In this document: positions 42,368 through 50,910 of the stretch, in pieces
Position numbering within the stretch: position 1 is the stretch's first letter
Layout: each line of letters opens with the position of its first letter
Translations under genes and position numbers: made by a program
Notes under the pieces: model-generated
Seen by the model: only the letters and a program-made list of their open reading frames with translations
Told to the model about the DNA's origin: nothing
Databases searched by the model: none
Source: Pontibacter kalidii
GTDB lineage: Bacteria > Bacteroidota > Bacteroidia > Cytophagales > Hymenobacteraceae
Length of the DNA stretch: 64,000 nt
Reading direction: 5' to 3'
Assembly (NCBI RefSeq): GCF_026278245.1
Contig: NZ_CP111079.1
Span: 4,044,501-4,108,500, forward strand

Positions 42368-42715
42368 ATCACTTATTAGTTGGTGAAGCCGCGAAATTAC
42401 GGAATTTGTTTTTAAACGAGGCCTTTTACGCCGTTATTGCACAGAGAGCGTGGGGGGATATGGGTAGAAGAGAGAAATTTAACCTGGGGCAGATAATGCA
42501 GAAATCGCCTTTTATAGTAAGTATGGCTATATTTTCATGCGTTAGATGTATAGAAAATAGGCTATAAAAAATAATTAAAAATTTTCTCCCTGTCAAGTCG
42601 GTCTTACCTAAATTTCGCCTTGTTTTTACTGCGTTTTGGCAAAAACAAAGCCGCAGGTTATGCTACGTTTGCCATTGCCAGCCAGATGCACGTATAGCAA
42701 TTAAAAGCATAAAGT
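42368..42715. promoter_or_regulatory. Divergent promoter region, RlpA and DUF72 genes
   Basis: The gap of about 350 bp separates divergent genes. An AT-rich tract lies near 42560-42590. For the DUF72 gene, TACGTTTG (42664-42671) fits the -7 consensus; a TTTTGG lies upstream but at about 25 bases rather than 19-21. No ORF is present. Confidence 0.35.
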
Positions 42716-43624
42716 ATGGACTTTGGAAAGCTGCCCGACATCAGCCGCGTAGACTTTACGCTGCCCTCCAACCACCCCGACACGCTGCCGCTGCTGCAGC
42801 AGTCGGGCTCTTACCTGAAGCCGCAGGTATACGTAGGCTTGCCCGTGTGGGTAAACAAGGCCTGGGTGGGGAAGTATTACCCTGCCGGGATGCCCGAGAA
42901 GGAATCGCTGCTGTGGTATGGAAAGCAGTTTAACACCATTGAGCTTAACAGTACCCACTACCACATCCCCAGCCCCGACACCATCGACCGCTGGCGCAAC
43001 ATGGTGCCGCGCGGCTTTAAGTTCTGCCCTAAGTTCCCGCAGCTCATCAGCCACGAGGCTGCGCTGCGTAGCACCCAGGATGTAACCGCTGCCTTTTGCG
43101 CGGCCATTGCCGGGCTGGAGGACAAGCTAGGGGAGGCCTTTCTGCAGTTGCCGCCATACTTTGCCCCTGCCCAGTTGCCCGACCTGGAGGCCTTCCTTGC
43201 TTTCATCCCCGAAAGCATACCTATTACCGTAGAGCTGCGCCACGAGGGTTGGTTTGTGGATAATGTGGCCAGCCTGGAGCTTTTTGAGGTGATGGAGAAG
43301 TATAAAGTGGGCGCCGTGATAACCGATGTGGCTGGCCGACGCGACGTGCTGCACATGCGCCTCACCACACCCTCCGCCATGATTCGCTTCGTAGGCAATG
43401 GCCTGCACCCTACCGACTATACCCGCATCGATGCCTGGGTGGAGCGCCTGCAGGAGTGGTTTGCTAACGGCCTGCGTCAGCTATACTTCTTCGTGCACGA
43501 ACCCGACAATACATTGGCCCCGGAGCTGGCTACCTACCTTATCGAGAGGCTAAACAAAGTATGCGGCTTTGATTTAAAGCTGCCGAAGAAGTACGTGCAG
43601 CCGGTACAGGGGGAGTTGTTCTGA
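42716..43624 (+). CDS. DUF72 domain-containing protein
   Basis: This 302-residue protein is a TIM-barrel DUF72 member. Landmarks are VYVGLPVWVNKAWVGKYYPAGMPEKESLLWYGKQFNTIELNSTHY (by position, about 38-82), FKFCPKFPQLISHE, FLQLPPYFAP, ITVELRHEGWF and FFVHEPDNTLAPELA. DUF72 proteins have an (beta/alpha)8 barrel and unknown activity; a nuclease role has been suggested in the literature but no assignment is made here. No signal peptide is seen. It follows an AT-rich promoter region. Confidence 0.92.
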   Translation: MDFGKLPDISRVDFTLPSNHPDTLPLLQQSGSYLKPQVYVGLPVWVNKAWVGKYYPAGMPEKESLLWYGKQFNTIELNSTHYHIPSPDTIDRWRNMVPRGFKFCPKFPQLISHEAALRSTQDVTAAFCAAIAGLEDKLGEAFLQLPPYFAPAQLPDLEAFLAFIPESIPITVELRHEGWFVDNVASLELFEVMEKYKVGAVITDVAGRRDVLHMRLTTPSAMIRFVGNGLHPTDYTRIDAWVERLQEWFANGLRQLYFFVHEPDNTLAPELATYLIERLNKVCGFDLKLPKKYVQPVQGELF

Positions 43625-44000
43625 GCTACCTCGTTCTGAGTTTATACTTTGCCAGGCTCAATCATCCCACCTTATCAAAGGGGAGGAGCTCTGTTCAAGC
43701 TCTGTCTGCTCTGGCTATCGAACCAGATCCCAGTCTTTGGGTTGAGCGCCTTGTGAGATTCCGGTGCCCTGAAAGGGCAGCCGCAGCGCAGCGAAGGCAG
43801 GAAGGGAACACAGCGCGATGCCCAAAGACGAGGCCTCCCGGCCTGGAGGGAGCCAAAGCTTAAGATGCAACGATAGGTAAGTGAGTCTAGAGGGTGAACG
43901 GCAGCTAGAAAGGATAGCTAGTTTCAAGCTACAGGAAGCTGCGGCTAAGAGAGGCCCAAGCGGACGCTTGCGCCAGGGAAGCTTTTATCAGGAAAGCACC
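43625..44000. repeat. Composite intergenic repeat region, copy C (forward)
   Basis: No gene is supported in this gap. It carries the best forward copy of the 300-bp element: CTCTGTTCAAGC (about 43689), GGCTATCGAA, CCCAGTCTTTGGGTTGAGCGC (about 43729), GGGAACACAGCGCGATGCCC, GGAGGGAGCCAAAGC, GGGTGAACGGCAGCTA and CAAGCGGACGCTTGCGCCAG (about 43960). A TTTATACTT word precedes it. A short minus ORF inside (43715-43927) is judged spurious. Confidence 0.65.
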
Positions 44001-44042
44001 AACAAAAAAGCGGCTGCTCCTTTAAGAACAGCCGCTTTATAC
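44001..44042. terminator. Terminator of the M16 gene
   Basis: AAAGCGGCTG (44007-44016) pairs with CAGCCGCTTT (44029-44038) around a mismatched 12-base loop, with A residues on the left giving a minus-strand T tract. It is followed by TATACTT and, 15 bases on, AAGTATAAA, so the word brackets the hairpin foot. It lies downstream of the minus-strand gene at 44063. Confidence 0.7.
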
Positions 44043-44062
44043 TTAATCAGCAAGTATAAACC

Positions 44063-46150
44063 TTAGAGCTTGAACGTATCGTCGCTCAGGTTTTTGTTTA
44101 CCTCAATGGTCTGCACCTCAGCTTTTATTGCCTGCGGGCCAACCACTGTCTCTACCACGTATGGGAACTTCACGCCCTTCACCTCTTTATAATTCCCAAA
44201 GGTTTTGGTCTGGGTGATAACGCCCTGAGGCGTCTCCAGGCTGTTTACCTCTTTCAGGCGCAGGCCTGTGTTTTTAGCGAAGTAATGGGTGGCTTTCTGG
44301 CCATTCGGCTGTTTCACCTCTACGGCGTAGGCCTGGGTACCGTCAACATCCTCTACCCCTGTCAGCTTGGTTTCAATGCCTAGCTTCTCGTACTGCAGCA
44401 CCGGGAACAGGTTTGCCTCCAGCTTCTGCGTTTTCAGCTCCTCTGCCGTCATCTCCTTGTTCACGCCCTGCATCGGGGCCTCCATTTTGCCTTTGTCGCC
44501 GTTGATGATCACGCGCTGCATCGGGCTGTTGTTCATCAGCACCTGCACCAGGAACTTGTCGTTGCCTTTCTGCTGCTGCTTAAACACCAGCGTCATGCCT
44601 TGGATGGTGGCGTTGCTTGTGATGCTGATATCCTTCAGCTTCTCGATGTTGGCTTTGCCGCCGATCGCCTTGATATAGTCGTTGATCACCTGCTCTGCCG
44701 TTAAGCCAGCCGGCACGCCCATGGCCGCGCGGTCTACTTTCTCACCCACCGTGTTGTAGTAGGTGATCTGGCTGTCGTCCTTGTCGAACTTCTGCAGCTT
44801 ATCGGCAATCTCAGAAGCGTTGCCTACGGCCAGCACGTACATCTTGTCGGGGTTAATGTACTTCTGCGCCACGCGCTGCACGTCCTCCGCTGTTACAGCC
44901 TCCACCTTCTTCAGATAGTTCGGGTAGTAATCCTGTGGCAAACCATAGCGGGCGGTGTTGATGGCGTAAACCGCCACCGTTGCCGGGTTCTCCAGGCCAC
45001 GGCCAAAGCTACCCATCATGTAAGCCTTGGCGTCCTGCAGCTCCTCCTCGCTCACGCGCTCGTTGCGGATCTTGCTTAGTTCGTTCATGAACTCTACCAC
45101 GGCACTATCGGTCACGGCGTTGCGCACGTTGGCGCTGGCATTAAAGCGGCCCAATATTTCATCGGAGTTGATAGAAGAGTAAGCGCCGTAGGTATAGCCG
45201 TGCGTTTCGCGCAGGTTCTGGAACAGGCGGGCATCCATGCCACCGCCCAGGATGTTGTTCATCAGGGAGGCTGCCACCGCATCCTCCGCACCCGGCTTCA
45301 TATCCACCGGGTTGGTAAGTATAAGCGAGCTTTGCACCGAGCTTGGGCGATCCACAATAACCACCTGCGTTTGCTCCGGCTGCTGCGGCAGGTCATACTT
45401 TATCTCCTGCACATCACCTTTCTTCCACTTGACAAAAGATTTTTTCAGGAGCTTTTTCATCTCCTTCGGCGTCACGTCACCCACCACGGCCAGGTAACCG
45501 ATGTTCGGTTTGTAGTAAGTGTTATAGTACTTCTGAATGTCCTCCAGCGTGAAGTTATCCACCGTCTGCTCGGTCATCAGCTCCCCGTAAGGGTGATCTT
45601 TGCCGTACAGCACCAGGTTGCGGGTGCGGCTGGCAATGGCATCCGGGTTGTCCTTAGCCTGCGCCAGGTTCGCTTTCATCTGCTTTTTGATCTTGTCCAG
45701 CTCCTCCTGCGTAAACTTCGGGTTCAGCAGGGCGTCGGTAGTCAGATCAAGCAGGGCAGGCAGGTGCTTCTTCATGGAAGAGGCGTTGAAGCCGGTAGAA
45801 GAGAAGCTCAGGTCGGCGCCGATAAAGTCTACCTGCTCATCGAACTGGTCCTTGGTGCGGCTAACGGTACCGGTGCGCATCATCTGGCCGGCGGCCTGTA
45901 CATAACCGGCTTTCTCGCCTTCCAGAATCGGGTCGCGGTCCAGCACCAGCGACATGGATACCACCGGCAGTTTGTGGTTTTCGACCACGTATACTTTCAG
46001 GCCGTTCTTCAACGTGAAGTGCTCATACTCGCCCAGCTCAATCTTAGGAGCAGGGCCCGGAGCAGGAGGCGTGGTTTGCTGCGCCTGCGCCGGCATGACG
46101 CACAGCAGCGCCAGCGATAGCAATGCGGTACTATATAGTTTCTTTATCAT
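44063..46150 (-). CDS. M16 peptidase-family protein, non-catalytic subunit, with LolA-like tail
   Basis: The preferred start MIKKLYSTALLSLALLC gives a signal peptide and 695 residues; nine more codons lie upstream in frame. The first 480 residues form a two-part M16 (insulinase) fold, but the HxxEH position reads AGYVQAAGQMMRTGT, so the zinc ligands are missing. It has an M16C-like segment YTYGAYSSI. A C-terminal domain (about 490-695: EQVINDYIKAIGGKANIEKLKDISI, TGLRLKEVNSLETPQG) resembles a LolA-like lipoprotein-sorting fold. It follows the catalytic M16 gene and the two probably form a heterodimer. Periplasmic. Confidence 0.9.
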   Translation of the reverse strand: MIKKLYSTALLSLALLCVMPAQAQQTTPPAPGPAPKIELGEYEHFTLKNGLKVYVVENHKLPVVSMSLVLDRDPILEGEKAGYVQAAGQMMRTGTVSRTKDQFDEQVDFIGADLSFSSTGFNASSMKKHLPALLDLTTDALLNPKFTQEELDKIKKQMKANLAQAKDNPDAIASRTRNLVLYGKDHPYGELMTEQTVDNFTLEDIQKYYNTYYKPNIGYLAVVGDVTPKEMKKLLKKSFVKWKKGDVQEIKYDLPQQPEQTQVVIVDRPSSVQSSLILTNPVDMKPGAEDAVAASLMNNILGGGMDARLFQNLRETHGYTYGAYSSINSDEILGRFNASANVRNAVTDSAVVEFMNELSKIRNERVSEEELQDAKAYMMGSFGRGLENPATVAVYAINTARYGLPQDYYPNYLKKVEAVTAEDVQRVAQKYINPDKMYVLAVGNASEIADKLQKFDKDDSQITYYNTVGEKVDRAAMGVPAGLTAEQVINDYIKAIGGKANIEKLKDISITSNATIQGMTLVFKQQQKGNDKFLVQVLMNNSPMQRVIINGDKGKMEAPMQGVNKEMTAEELKTQKLEANLFPVLQYEKLGIETKLTGVEDVDGTQAYAVEVKQPNGQKATHYFAKNTGLRLKEVNSLETPQGVITQTKTFGNYKEVKGVKFPYVVETVVGPQAIKAEVQTIEVNKNLSDDTFKL

Positions 46151-46169
46151 GATTTTTCGTTGATTATAC

Positions 46170-46277
46170 TTTGACAAAAGATGGTTTGACGATGGACAAA
46201 AGACTATTTGAAAGTATAATCCCTCTTTTGTCCTTTGTCATAAAGTCCTTTGTCTAGCTAATTCCTTTGTCTAAAAA
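46170..46277. repeat. Paired ACAAAAG / CTTTTGT repeat, second copy
   Basis: GACAAAAGATGG, GGACAAAAGAC and then CTCTTTTGTCCTTTGTC and AAGTCCTTTGTC form the same loose inverted design as at 6340-6450, here between the two M16 genes. An AAGTATAA word lies at the centre. Confidence 0.55.
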
Positions 46278-47615
46278 CTACTGTTTTGCCTCCGCTGACT
46301 TTGGCAGGTAGTGCAGTACCACGCGGTTGTTCTTGGTGAGGTACTCTTTCGCTACGCGCTGGATGTCCTCCTTCTTCACGTTCAGGTAGCGCTGCAGCTC
46401 CGTGTTGATCAGGTTGGCATCGCCAAAGTATACATGGTAGTTGGCCAGGCTCTCGGCACGACCGGCCACCGTGCGGTTCTGCTGCACAAAGTTGCTCTCT
46501 ACCTGGTTTCGCAGCTTCTGGAACTCGCGGTCAGAAAGCGGCTCGGTTTTCACGCGCTCAATCTCGGCATCCATGGCTTGCTCCAAATCGTTTACCTCTA
46601 CGCCCATGTTGGCAATGGCAAAGGTCAGGAACAGGCCCGGATCTTCGGTAGGGAAGGGGATAGAAGCGGCAGCTACGGCTTTCTGCTGCTTATCTACCAG
46701 CGCCTTTGGCAGGCGCGCACTCTCGCCACCGCTCAGCAGCGTGGTCAGCATCGACAGGGCATAGAAATCATCCGTTCCCTGCTCCGGCACATGGTATGCC
46801 TGAATCACAGCGGGCAGCTGGATGTTGTCATACACCGTTTTGCGGCGCTCCTCCGTCTGCTTTGGCTCTGTAATGTTCGGGCGCGGGATCTCTTTGGTAC
46901 CTTTCGGGATACCCGCAAAGTACTTCTCAATCATCTTTTTCGTTTCTTCTACATTGATGTCGCCGGCTACGGAAAGTGTAGCGTTGTTCGGTACATAGAA
47001 GGTCTTGTAGAAGTCGCGGAACTCCTCAATGCTGGCGGCGTTCAGGTCCTCGAAAGAGCCGATCGGCATGGTTTTGTAAGGGTGCTTGGTATAAGCCAGG
47101 GAAAACACGTTCTCGCCCATCGAGCCGTAAGGCTGGTTGTCGATGCGCTCGCGCTTCTCCTCCTGCACCACCTTGCGCTGGGTTTCCACACCTACTTCGT
47201 CTACCTTGGCGTGCTTCATGCGCTCGGCCTCCAGCCACAGCCCCAGTTCTACCTGGTTAGACGGCAGCAATTCGTAGTAATACGTGCGGTCGAAAGAGGT
47301 ATTCGCGTTCAGGGCGCCGCCAGCTTTCTGCACCAGTGAGCTATACTCGCCGCGGCCGATGTTCTCGGTGCCCTCAAACATCAGGTGCTCGAAGAAGTGG
47401 GCAAAGCCAGAGCGGCCCTCCACCTCGTTTTTAGAGCCCACGTGGTACAGCACCGACACCGCCACGTTAGGCGTGGAGTTATCCTGGTGCAGGATCACGT
47501 GCAGGCCGTTCGGGAGCGTATACTCCGTGAACTCAATCTTGTTGCCATTGCTCTGCGCCATAGCCGACAGGCTGGTAACGCACCACAACAGGCAGAAAAT
47601 AAACTTGCTTTTCAT
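46278..47615 (-). CDS. M16 family zinc peptidase, catalytic subunit
   Basis: This 445-residue periplasmic peptidase has a signal peptide ending SAMAQ (about 20) and the intact inverse zinc motif HFFEH (His73, Glu76, His77) with the distal Glu in VVQEEKRERIDNQPYG (about 150). The R/Y site is in the second half (YHVPEQGTDDFYALSML). It precedes the M16 gene lacking the motif, matching the catalytic/non-catalytic pairs found in Bacteria and mitochondria. Likely degrades peptides or processes exported precursors. A paired repeat in the gap separates the two genes. Confidence 0.94.
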   Translation of the reverse strand: MKSKFIFCLLWCVTSLSAMAQSNGNKIEFTEYTLPNGLHVILHQDNSTPNVAVSVLYHVGSKNEVEGRSGFAHFFEHLMFEGTENIGRGEYSSLVQKAGGALNANTSFDRTYYYELLPSNQVELGLWLEAERMKHAKVDEVGVETQRKVVQEEKRERIDNQPYGSMGENVFSLAYTKHPYKTMPIGSFEDLNAASIEEFRDFYKTFYVPNNATLSVAGDINVEETKKMIEKYFAGIPKGTKEIPRPNITEPKQTEERRKTVYDNIQLPAVIQAYHVPEQGTDDFYALSMLTTLLSGGESARLPKALVDKQQKAVAAASIPFPTEDPGLFLTFAIANMGVEVNDLEQAMDAEIERVKTEPLSDREFQKLRNQVESNFVQQNRTVAGRAESLANYHVYFGDANLINTELQRYLNVKKEDIQRVAKEYLTKNNRVVLHYLPKSAEAKQ

Positions 47616-47899
47616 GTGTTTTTGTTTGTTTAGGGATGGTGATTTTAACCCGAAGGTTACGCCTGTAGCGCTATTCTATAAAGTATAAAAGTAATGCTAA
47701 TAAAGAGTCTGTGCTACGCCAGGCGCTCTCATTATACAGATCAGAGAGGGACAAAGATGAACCCTGTTTTTTCATAGACGAAATGGGAGACTTAGGAGAG
47801 GGCTGATTGGGCAGGGGCACAGATGAACCTTTGCATTTCATAGACAAACGAAATGTGGATAAAGCAGGAGGGGACGAGTAGTGCTAGGTCTGTACTTCC
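47616..47899. repeat. Upstream gap with imperfect direct repeat
   Basis: Two imperfect units, GACAAAGATGAACC...TTTCATAGACGAAATGGG (about 47750-47792) and CACAGATGAACC...TTTCATAGACAAACGAAATG (about 47819-47853), lie between dgt and the M16 gene. No ORF is seen. AAGTATAAAA lies near 47682. Confidence 0.45.
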
Positions 47900-49288
47900 C
47901 TAATACATCCTCGGCAACTCGATTCCCTTTATCTTGCGGTAGAGCCCCAGCGCGGCCTGGTCGGTGAGGCTGGTCACGAAGTCGCAGATGTGGAGGATGC
48001 GCTCGTAGTCAGTGACGTTTTCGGGGAGCTGCAGGTAGTGCGGGGGGATAAGTGCGCCCAACTTGCGGTGGTGCTTCGACTCCGGCCTGAAAACGGCCTT
48101 TATGCCGGCGTCCAACAAGCCTCCCAGCACCTCAAAGCCGGCAGCCTCAATCTCCAGCACCGGCCGGTTCTGGTAGATCAGCTTTATGGATAGCTCCTTT
48201 ATCTCATCCAGCACAGGCTTGCTGCTTACCTCGTTGATCAGCGGCTTATCATAGACGCCGGCCAGCATCTCCTCCTCGTGCTGCAGGAAGATGGCCGTTG
48301 TCTCTTCTATCAGCTTGTTGATGATACGCGCCCGCAGGTAGCCGATCTCCTCTTTCCAGTCATAAAAAGTAAGGCTGGACTTGCGGTTGGGGTCATCGTT
48401 GAGGATCTGGCGGAGCAAGTCCATACCCTGTTCCTGTGGCACCAGGCCCAGTTTCAGGCCGTCCTCAAAATCGATGATGCGGTAGCAAATATCGTCGGCG
48501 GCCTCAACCAGGAAGGCCAGCGGGTGGCGGTGGTAAAACACCTCTTCATCCTCGCCCTTCTTCAGTAGCCCCAGCTCCTGTGCAATGGTGTTAAACCACT
48601 CCTTCTCCGTCTGAAAGAAGCCATACTTTTTCTCACTGGTATGCTTAGTGCCGGCTATTTTCGGCAGCGACTCCTTCGGGTACTTTGTGAAGGTGGCCAG
48701 GGTGGTATAGGTCAGGCTAAGGCCGCTGTGGCTGACGCCATCAGGCAGCTTGCAGTGCGCCGGATAGGTATAGGTCAGCACCCGGAAACCGGCGGCGTTA
48801 CCCTCGTAGCTGTGTAAGTCTGCTTTCTCAGCCTCGGACAGGTTTTGCAGGTATGGCTGGGCCTCATCGCTCTTGAAGTATGCCGAGATGGCGTCTTCGC
48901 CCGAGTGCCCAAAAGGCGGGTTGCCGATGTCGTGGGCCAGGCAGGCGGCGGCCACCACATCCCCGAAATCGGCCTCCTGTATGTTCTTCTCCTGCGCCAG
49001 CTGCGGGTACCGCTCCAGTATGCTTTTGCCCACGATGCGGCCCAGCGAGCGTCCGACCACCGATGCCTCCAGGCTGTGCGTGAGGCGGGTGTGCACGAAA
49101 TCGCTCTCGGGCATGGGCATTACCTGCGTCTTGTTCTGCAGCCGCCGGAAGGCCGAGGAAAACACGATGCGGTCGTAGTCGCGCTGAAACTCGCCCCGCA
49201 CCGACTCATCGGAGGTATACTTTCTATCGGTGGTCTCAAAACGTTTCTTAGAAATCAGCTTGTCCCAGGTAAGTATGGATTGCGGCAT
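47900..49288 (-). CDS. dgt: dGTPase (deoxyguanosinetriphosphate triphosphohydrolase)
   Basis: This 462-residue HD-domain enzyme converts dGTP to deoxyguanosine and triphosphate, limiting dNTP pools. Metal-binding motifs are visible: FVHTRLTHSLEAS (first His, about 70), AACLAHDIGNPPFGHSGEDAI (HD at about 117-118) and, later, VEAADDICYRIIDFEDG (Asp, about 262). The N-terminus DRKYTSDESVRGEFQRDYDRIVFSSAFRRLQNKTQV (by position) is typical of Dgt. Length fits. It shares the strand with the DUF3667 gene 16 bp upstream and is probably cotranscribed. Confidence 0.95.
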   Translation of the reverse strand: MPQSILTWDKLISKKRFETTDRKYTSDESVRGEFQRDYDRIVFSSAFRRLQNKTQVMPMPESDFVHTRLTHSLEASVVGRSLGRIVGKSILERYPQLAQEKNIQEADFGDVVAAACLAHDIGNPPFGHSGEDAISAYFKSDEAQPYLQNLSEAEKADLHSYEGNAAGFRVLTYTYPAHCKLPDGVSHSGLSLTYTTLATFTKYPKESLPKIAGTKHTSEKKYGFFQTEKEWFNTIAQELGLLKKGEDEEVFYHRHPLAFLVEAADDICYRIIDFEDGLKLGLVPQEQGMDLLRQILNDDPNRKSSLTFYDWKEEIGYLRARIINKLIEETTAIFLQHEEEMLAGVYDKPLINEVSSKPVLDEIKELSIKLIYQNRPVLEIEAAGFEVLGGLLDAGIKAVFRPESKHHRKLGALIPPHYLQLPENVTDYERILHICDFVTSLTDQAALGLYRKIKGIELPRMY

Positions 49289-49304
49289 AACGGGGAAGTA
49301 TAAA

Positions 49305-50192
49305 TTAGCTCAGCAGCAGGCTCACCACCACGTTTCCGAGAAGAGCAACGGCCAGGCAGAACACGTAAAGGAATGAAACAGGTATAAACTTAAGCAGCGT
49401 TTGCAGGTATGACTGCTTGTACACACGCCGCATGGCAAAGTAAACATAAACTGCCGTAATCAGCGGCACCAAAAAGAAAATCTCCGCACTTTGGGGCAAA
49501 AAGAACTTCAGCACCAGGTAAACCGTGAACAGGATGAAAAAGAAGGAATGCCCATGGATGGAGAACATAAGGTGCTCCACGTAGTTGCGGCGCTGCTTTC
49601 TGTAAAACAGGTAGAGCAGGTACCCGAATAGCGGCATCAGCAGGAACATCAGGAAAGAGGTGTTCTTGATCATCTTATCACGCACCTGCTTGGTATCCAC
49701 GTCTCCGCCCCGTGCCTTCTCCACCAGGGCCCCCATACTTTTATCGAGCTCCTGCTGCTCGGCCACAGGCCCTCCTAAAGTGGCACGTACAGAGTCCAGC
49801 TCTGCCAGCGCCTCTTTGTCCTCCGGGTCCAGCTGCGCCAGCCTGTCCGGGTTGTTTAGGTCCACCTGCATGGTGTTGGGGCTAATGGCCAGCAGGAAAA
49901 AGAAAACAAGGCTGATGAACACGTACAGCCGGAACGGTGGCACGTAGGAGGCGCGCTGCCCAAGTATAAATTTCTCGGTAAGCAGCCCCGGTTTAAACAG
50001 CAGGTACTTCAAGGTAAGCCAGAACTTGGCGTCGTAGTGCAGCGTGCCCTCCAGAAACTCCTCCACCAGGTGCTTCACCGGCACATTCAGGTCGTGGTTC
50101 TCCTGGCCGCAGTTGGGGCAGTAGTTGTTTACCTCCTCAAATATGTAGCCGCAGTTGGGGCACTGCGTAAACTTGCGTCGTTTCTTTTCCAT
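49305..50192 (-). CDS. DUF3667 membrane protein with zinc ribbon
   Basis: This 295-residue protein has a rubredoxin-like zinc ribbon at the N-terminus (CPNCGY...YCPNCGQ, cysteines at about 10, 13, 27 and 30) followed by the DUF3667 signature VKHLVEEFLEGTLHYDAKFWLTLKYLLFKPGLLTEKFILGQRASYVPPFRLYVFISLVFFF (by position, about 42-100). Several membrane helices follow at about 90-112, 183-200, 215-238, 240-258 and 270-293. Function unknown. A TATATTTG box (complement of 50232-50239) could be its -7 element. It precedes dgt. Confidence 0.9.
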   Translation of the reverse strand: MEKKRRKFTQCPNCGYIFEEVNNYCPNCGQENHDLNVPVKHLVEEFLEGTLHYDAKFWLTLKYLLFKPGLLTEKFILGQRASYVPPFRLYVFISLVFFFLLAISPNTMQVDLNNPDRLAQLDPEDKEALAELDSVRATLGGPVAEQQELDKSMGALVEKARGGDVDTKQVRDKMIKNTSFLMFLLMPLFGYLLYLFYRKQRRNYVEHLMFSIHGHSFFFILFTVYLVLKFFLPQSAEIFFLVPLITAVYVYFAMRRVYKQSYLQTLLKFIPVSFLYVFCLAVALLGNVVVSLLLS

Positions 50193-50514
50193 AATTGGCG
50201 GCTGGGCAGACCGGGTTCTTCCGGGCTAGCTCAAATATACTTTTATCCCTATAATATTACCACCCACTACCCCTGTAACAGCGCCCGCACCTTGTTTTTT
50301 ACGCTTGCGGCCAGCGTTTTTTAATGGTATAACATATTTTTTTTGGAGGCCTGATGTGACAAATGGCTGCTTTTTCAACAACTAAAAAAGGCCTTTACTT
50401 CCTGTAATAACACTTTTCTGCTTGCAATTAAAAGCAAAACGCTTGTTTCCTGATGTTACAAAAGGGTCTCCAAATACCTTGTGTTATAGGCAGCAGGTGC
50501 GCACTTTTGTTTCA
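50193..50514. other. Intergenic region with possible sRNA promoter
   Basis: Left part of the 718-bp gap between divergent DUF3667 and Hsp20. A TTG at 50479-50481 and CACTTTTG at 50502-50509 are spaced by 20 bases, close to a -33/-7 pair except that the first base of TAnnTTTG is C. An A/T-rich stretch lies near 50330-50350. No ORF is supported. Confidence 0.35.
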
Positions 50515-50690
50515 TCGTTCACAGTCCTTCCAAGCTAAGAAAACCCTTAATGCTCTAAAACCTCTACAGTTATGGCAGGTATACTGAGCCTGTAGTTTCT
50601 TCCATGTGCTAGGCTTAAGTATAACAGGTGCCATTACCTGAAAAGGCAGGCAACAGCTAGTTTCCCCAACTACATGTTGCCTGCCTTTTT
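50515..50690 (+). ncRNA. Candidate small RNA ending at an intrinsic terminator
   Basis: A strong plus-strand terminator at 50641-50690 has no coding sequence before it: the plus-strand ATG codons are followed by stops within a few codons. The region in front contains local stems (CTACAG / CTGTAG around 50562-50600; CAGGT GCCATT ACCTG just before the terminator), and a near-consensus promoter ends at about 50509. This suggests an RNA of about 175 bases. I do not recognise 6S, SRP, tmRNA or RNase P signatures in it. Confidence 0.3.
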
Positions 50691-50695
50691 GCTTT
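50641..50695 (+). terminator. Terminator with AAAAGGCAGGCAAC stem
   Basis: AAAAGGCAGGCAAC (50641-50654) pairs with the complement ending GTTGCCTGCCTTTTT (50676-50690), with further T residues. Both sides have T tracts, so minus-strand termination is also possible. Confidence 0.72.
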
Positions 50696-50896
50696 GTTTT
50701 CCGCCCTGGCACAGCCCCCACAGAGTGCATCCTTATACGTTAATCTCCTGGCGAGCGAGCGTGTATTTTAAGCGAAGTGCCCTATCCTGGCTGCCAACAG
50801 GCCTACCACAACACAACGTATACGATACCCGCTCGTAGAAAATGGTAAGAGCCAAAGTTTTAGGTTTTAAATTTAGTTGCTAAACTTAAAGACAGT

Positions 50897-50902
50897 AGGA
50901 GG
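50897..50902 (+). promoter_or_regulatory. Strong Shine-Dalgarno site of the Hsp20 gene
   Basis: AGGAGG lies 8 bases before ATG 50911. Consensus Shine-Dalgarno sites are rare in this window, as in most Bacteroidota, so this one is notable and may support high translation of a stress protein. Confidence 0.6.
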
Positions 50903-50910
50903 ACCAAATC

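Noticed and set aside
43715..43927. Minus-strand short ORF sharing GTGISQGAQPKDW with the ORF at 56674-56871
   Set aside because: Both lie within the 300-bp repeat; the shared peptide arises from repeat similarity and upstream parts are in different frames, so protein conservation is not supported.
45200..46120. Plus-strand ORF of 306 codons over the M16 gene
   Set aside because: Antisense shadow; the minus frame has a signal peptide and the M16 fold.
50512..50730. 72-codon minus-strand ORF near the hsp20 upstream gap
   Set aside because: It contains the strong terminator hairpin and no recognisable domain.
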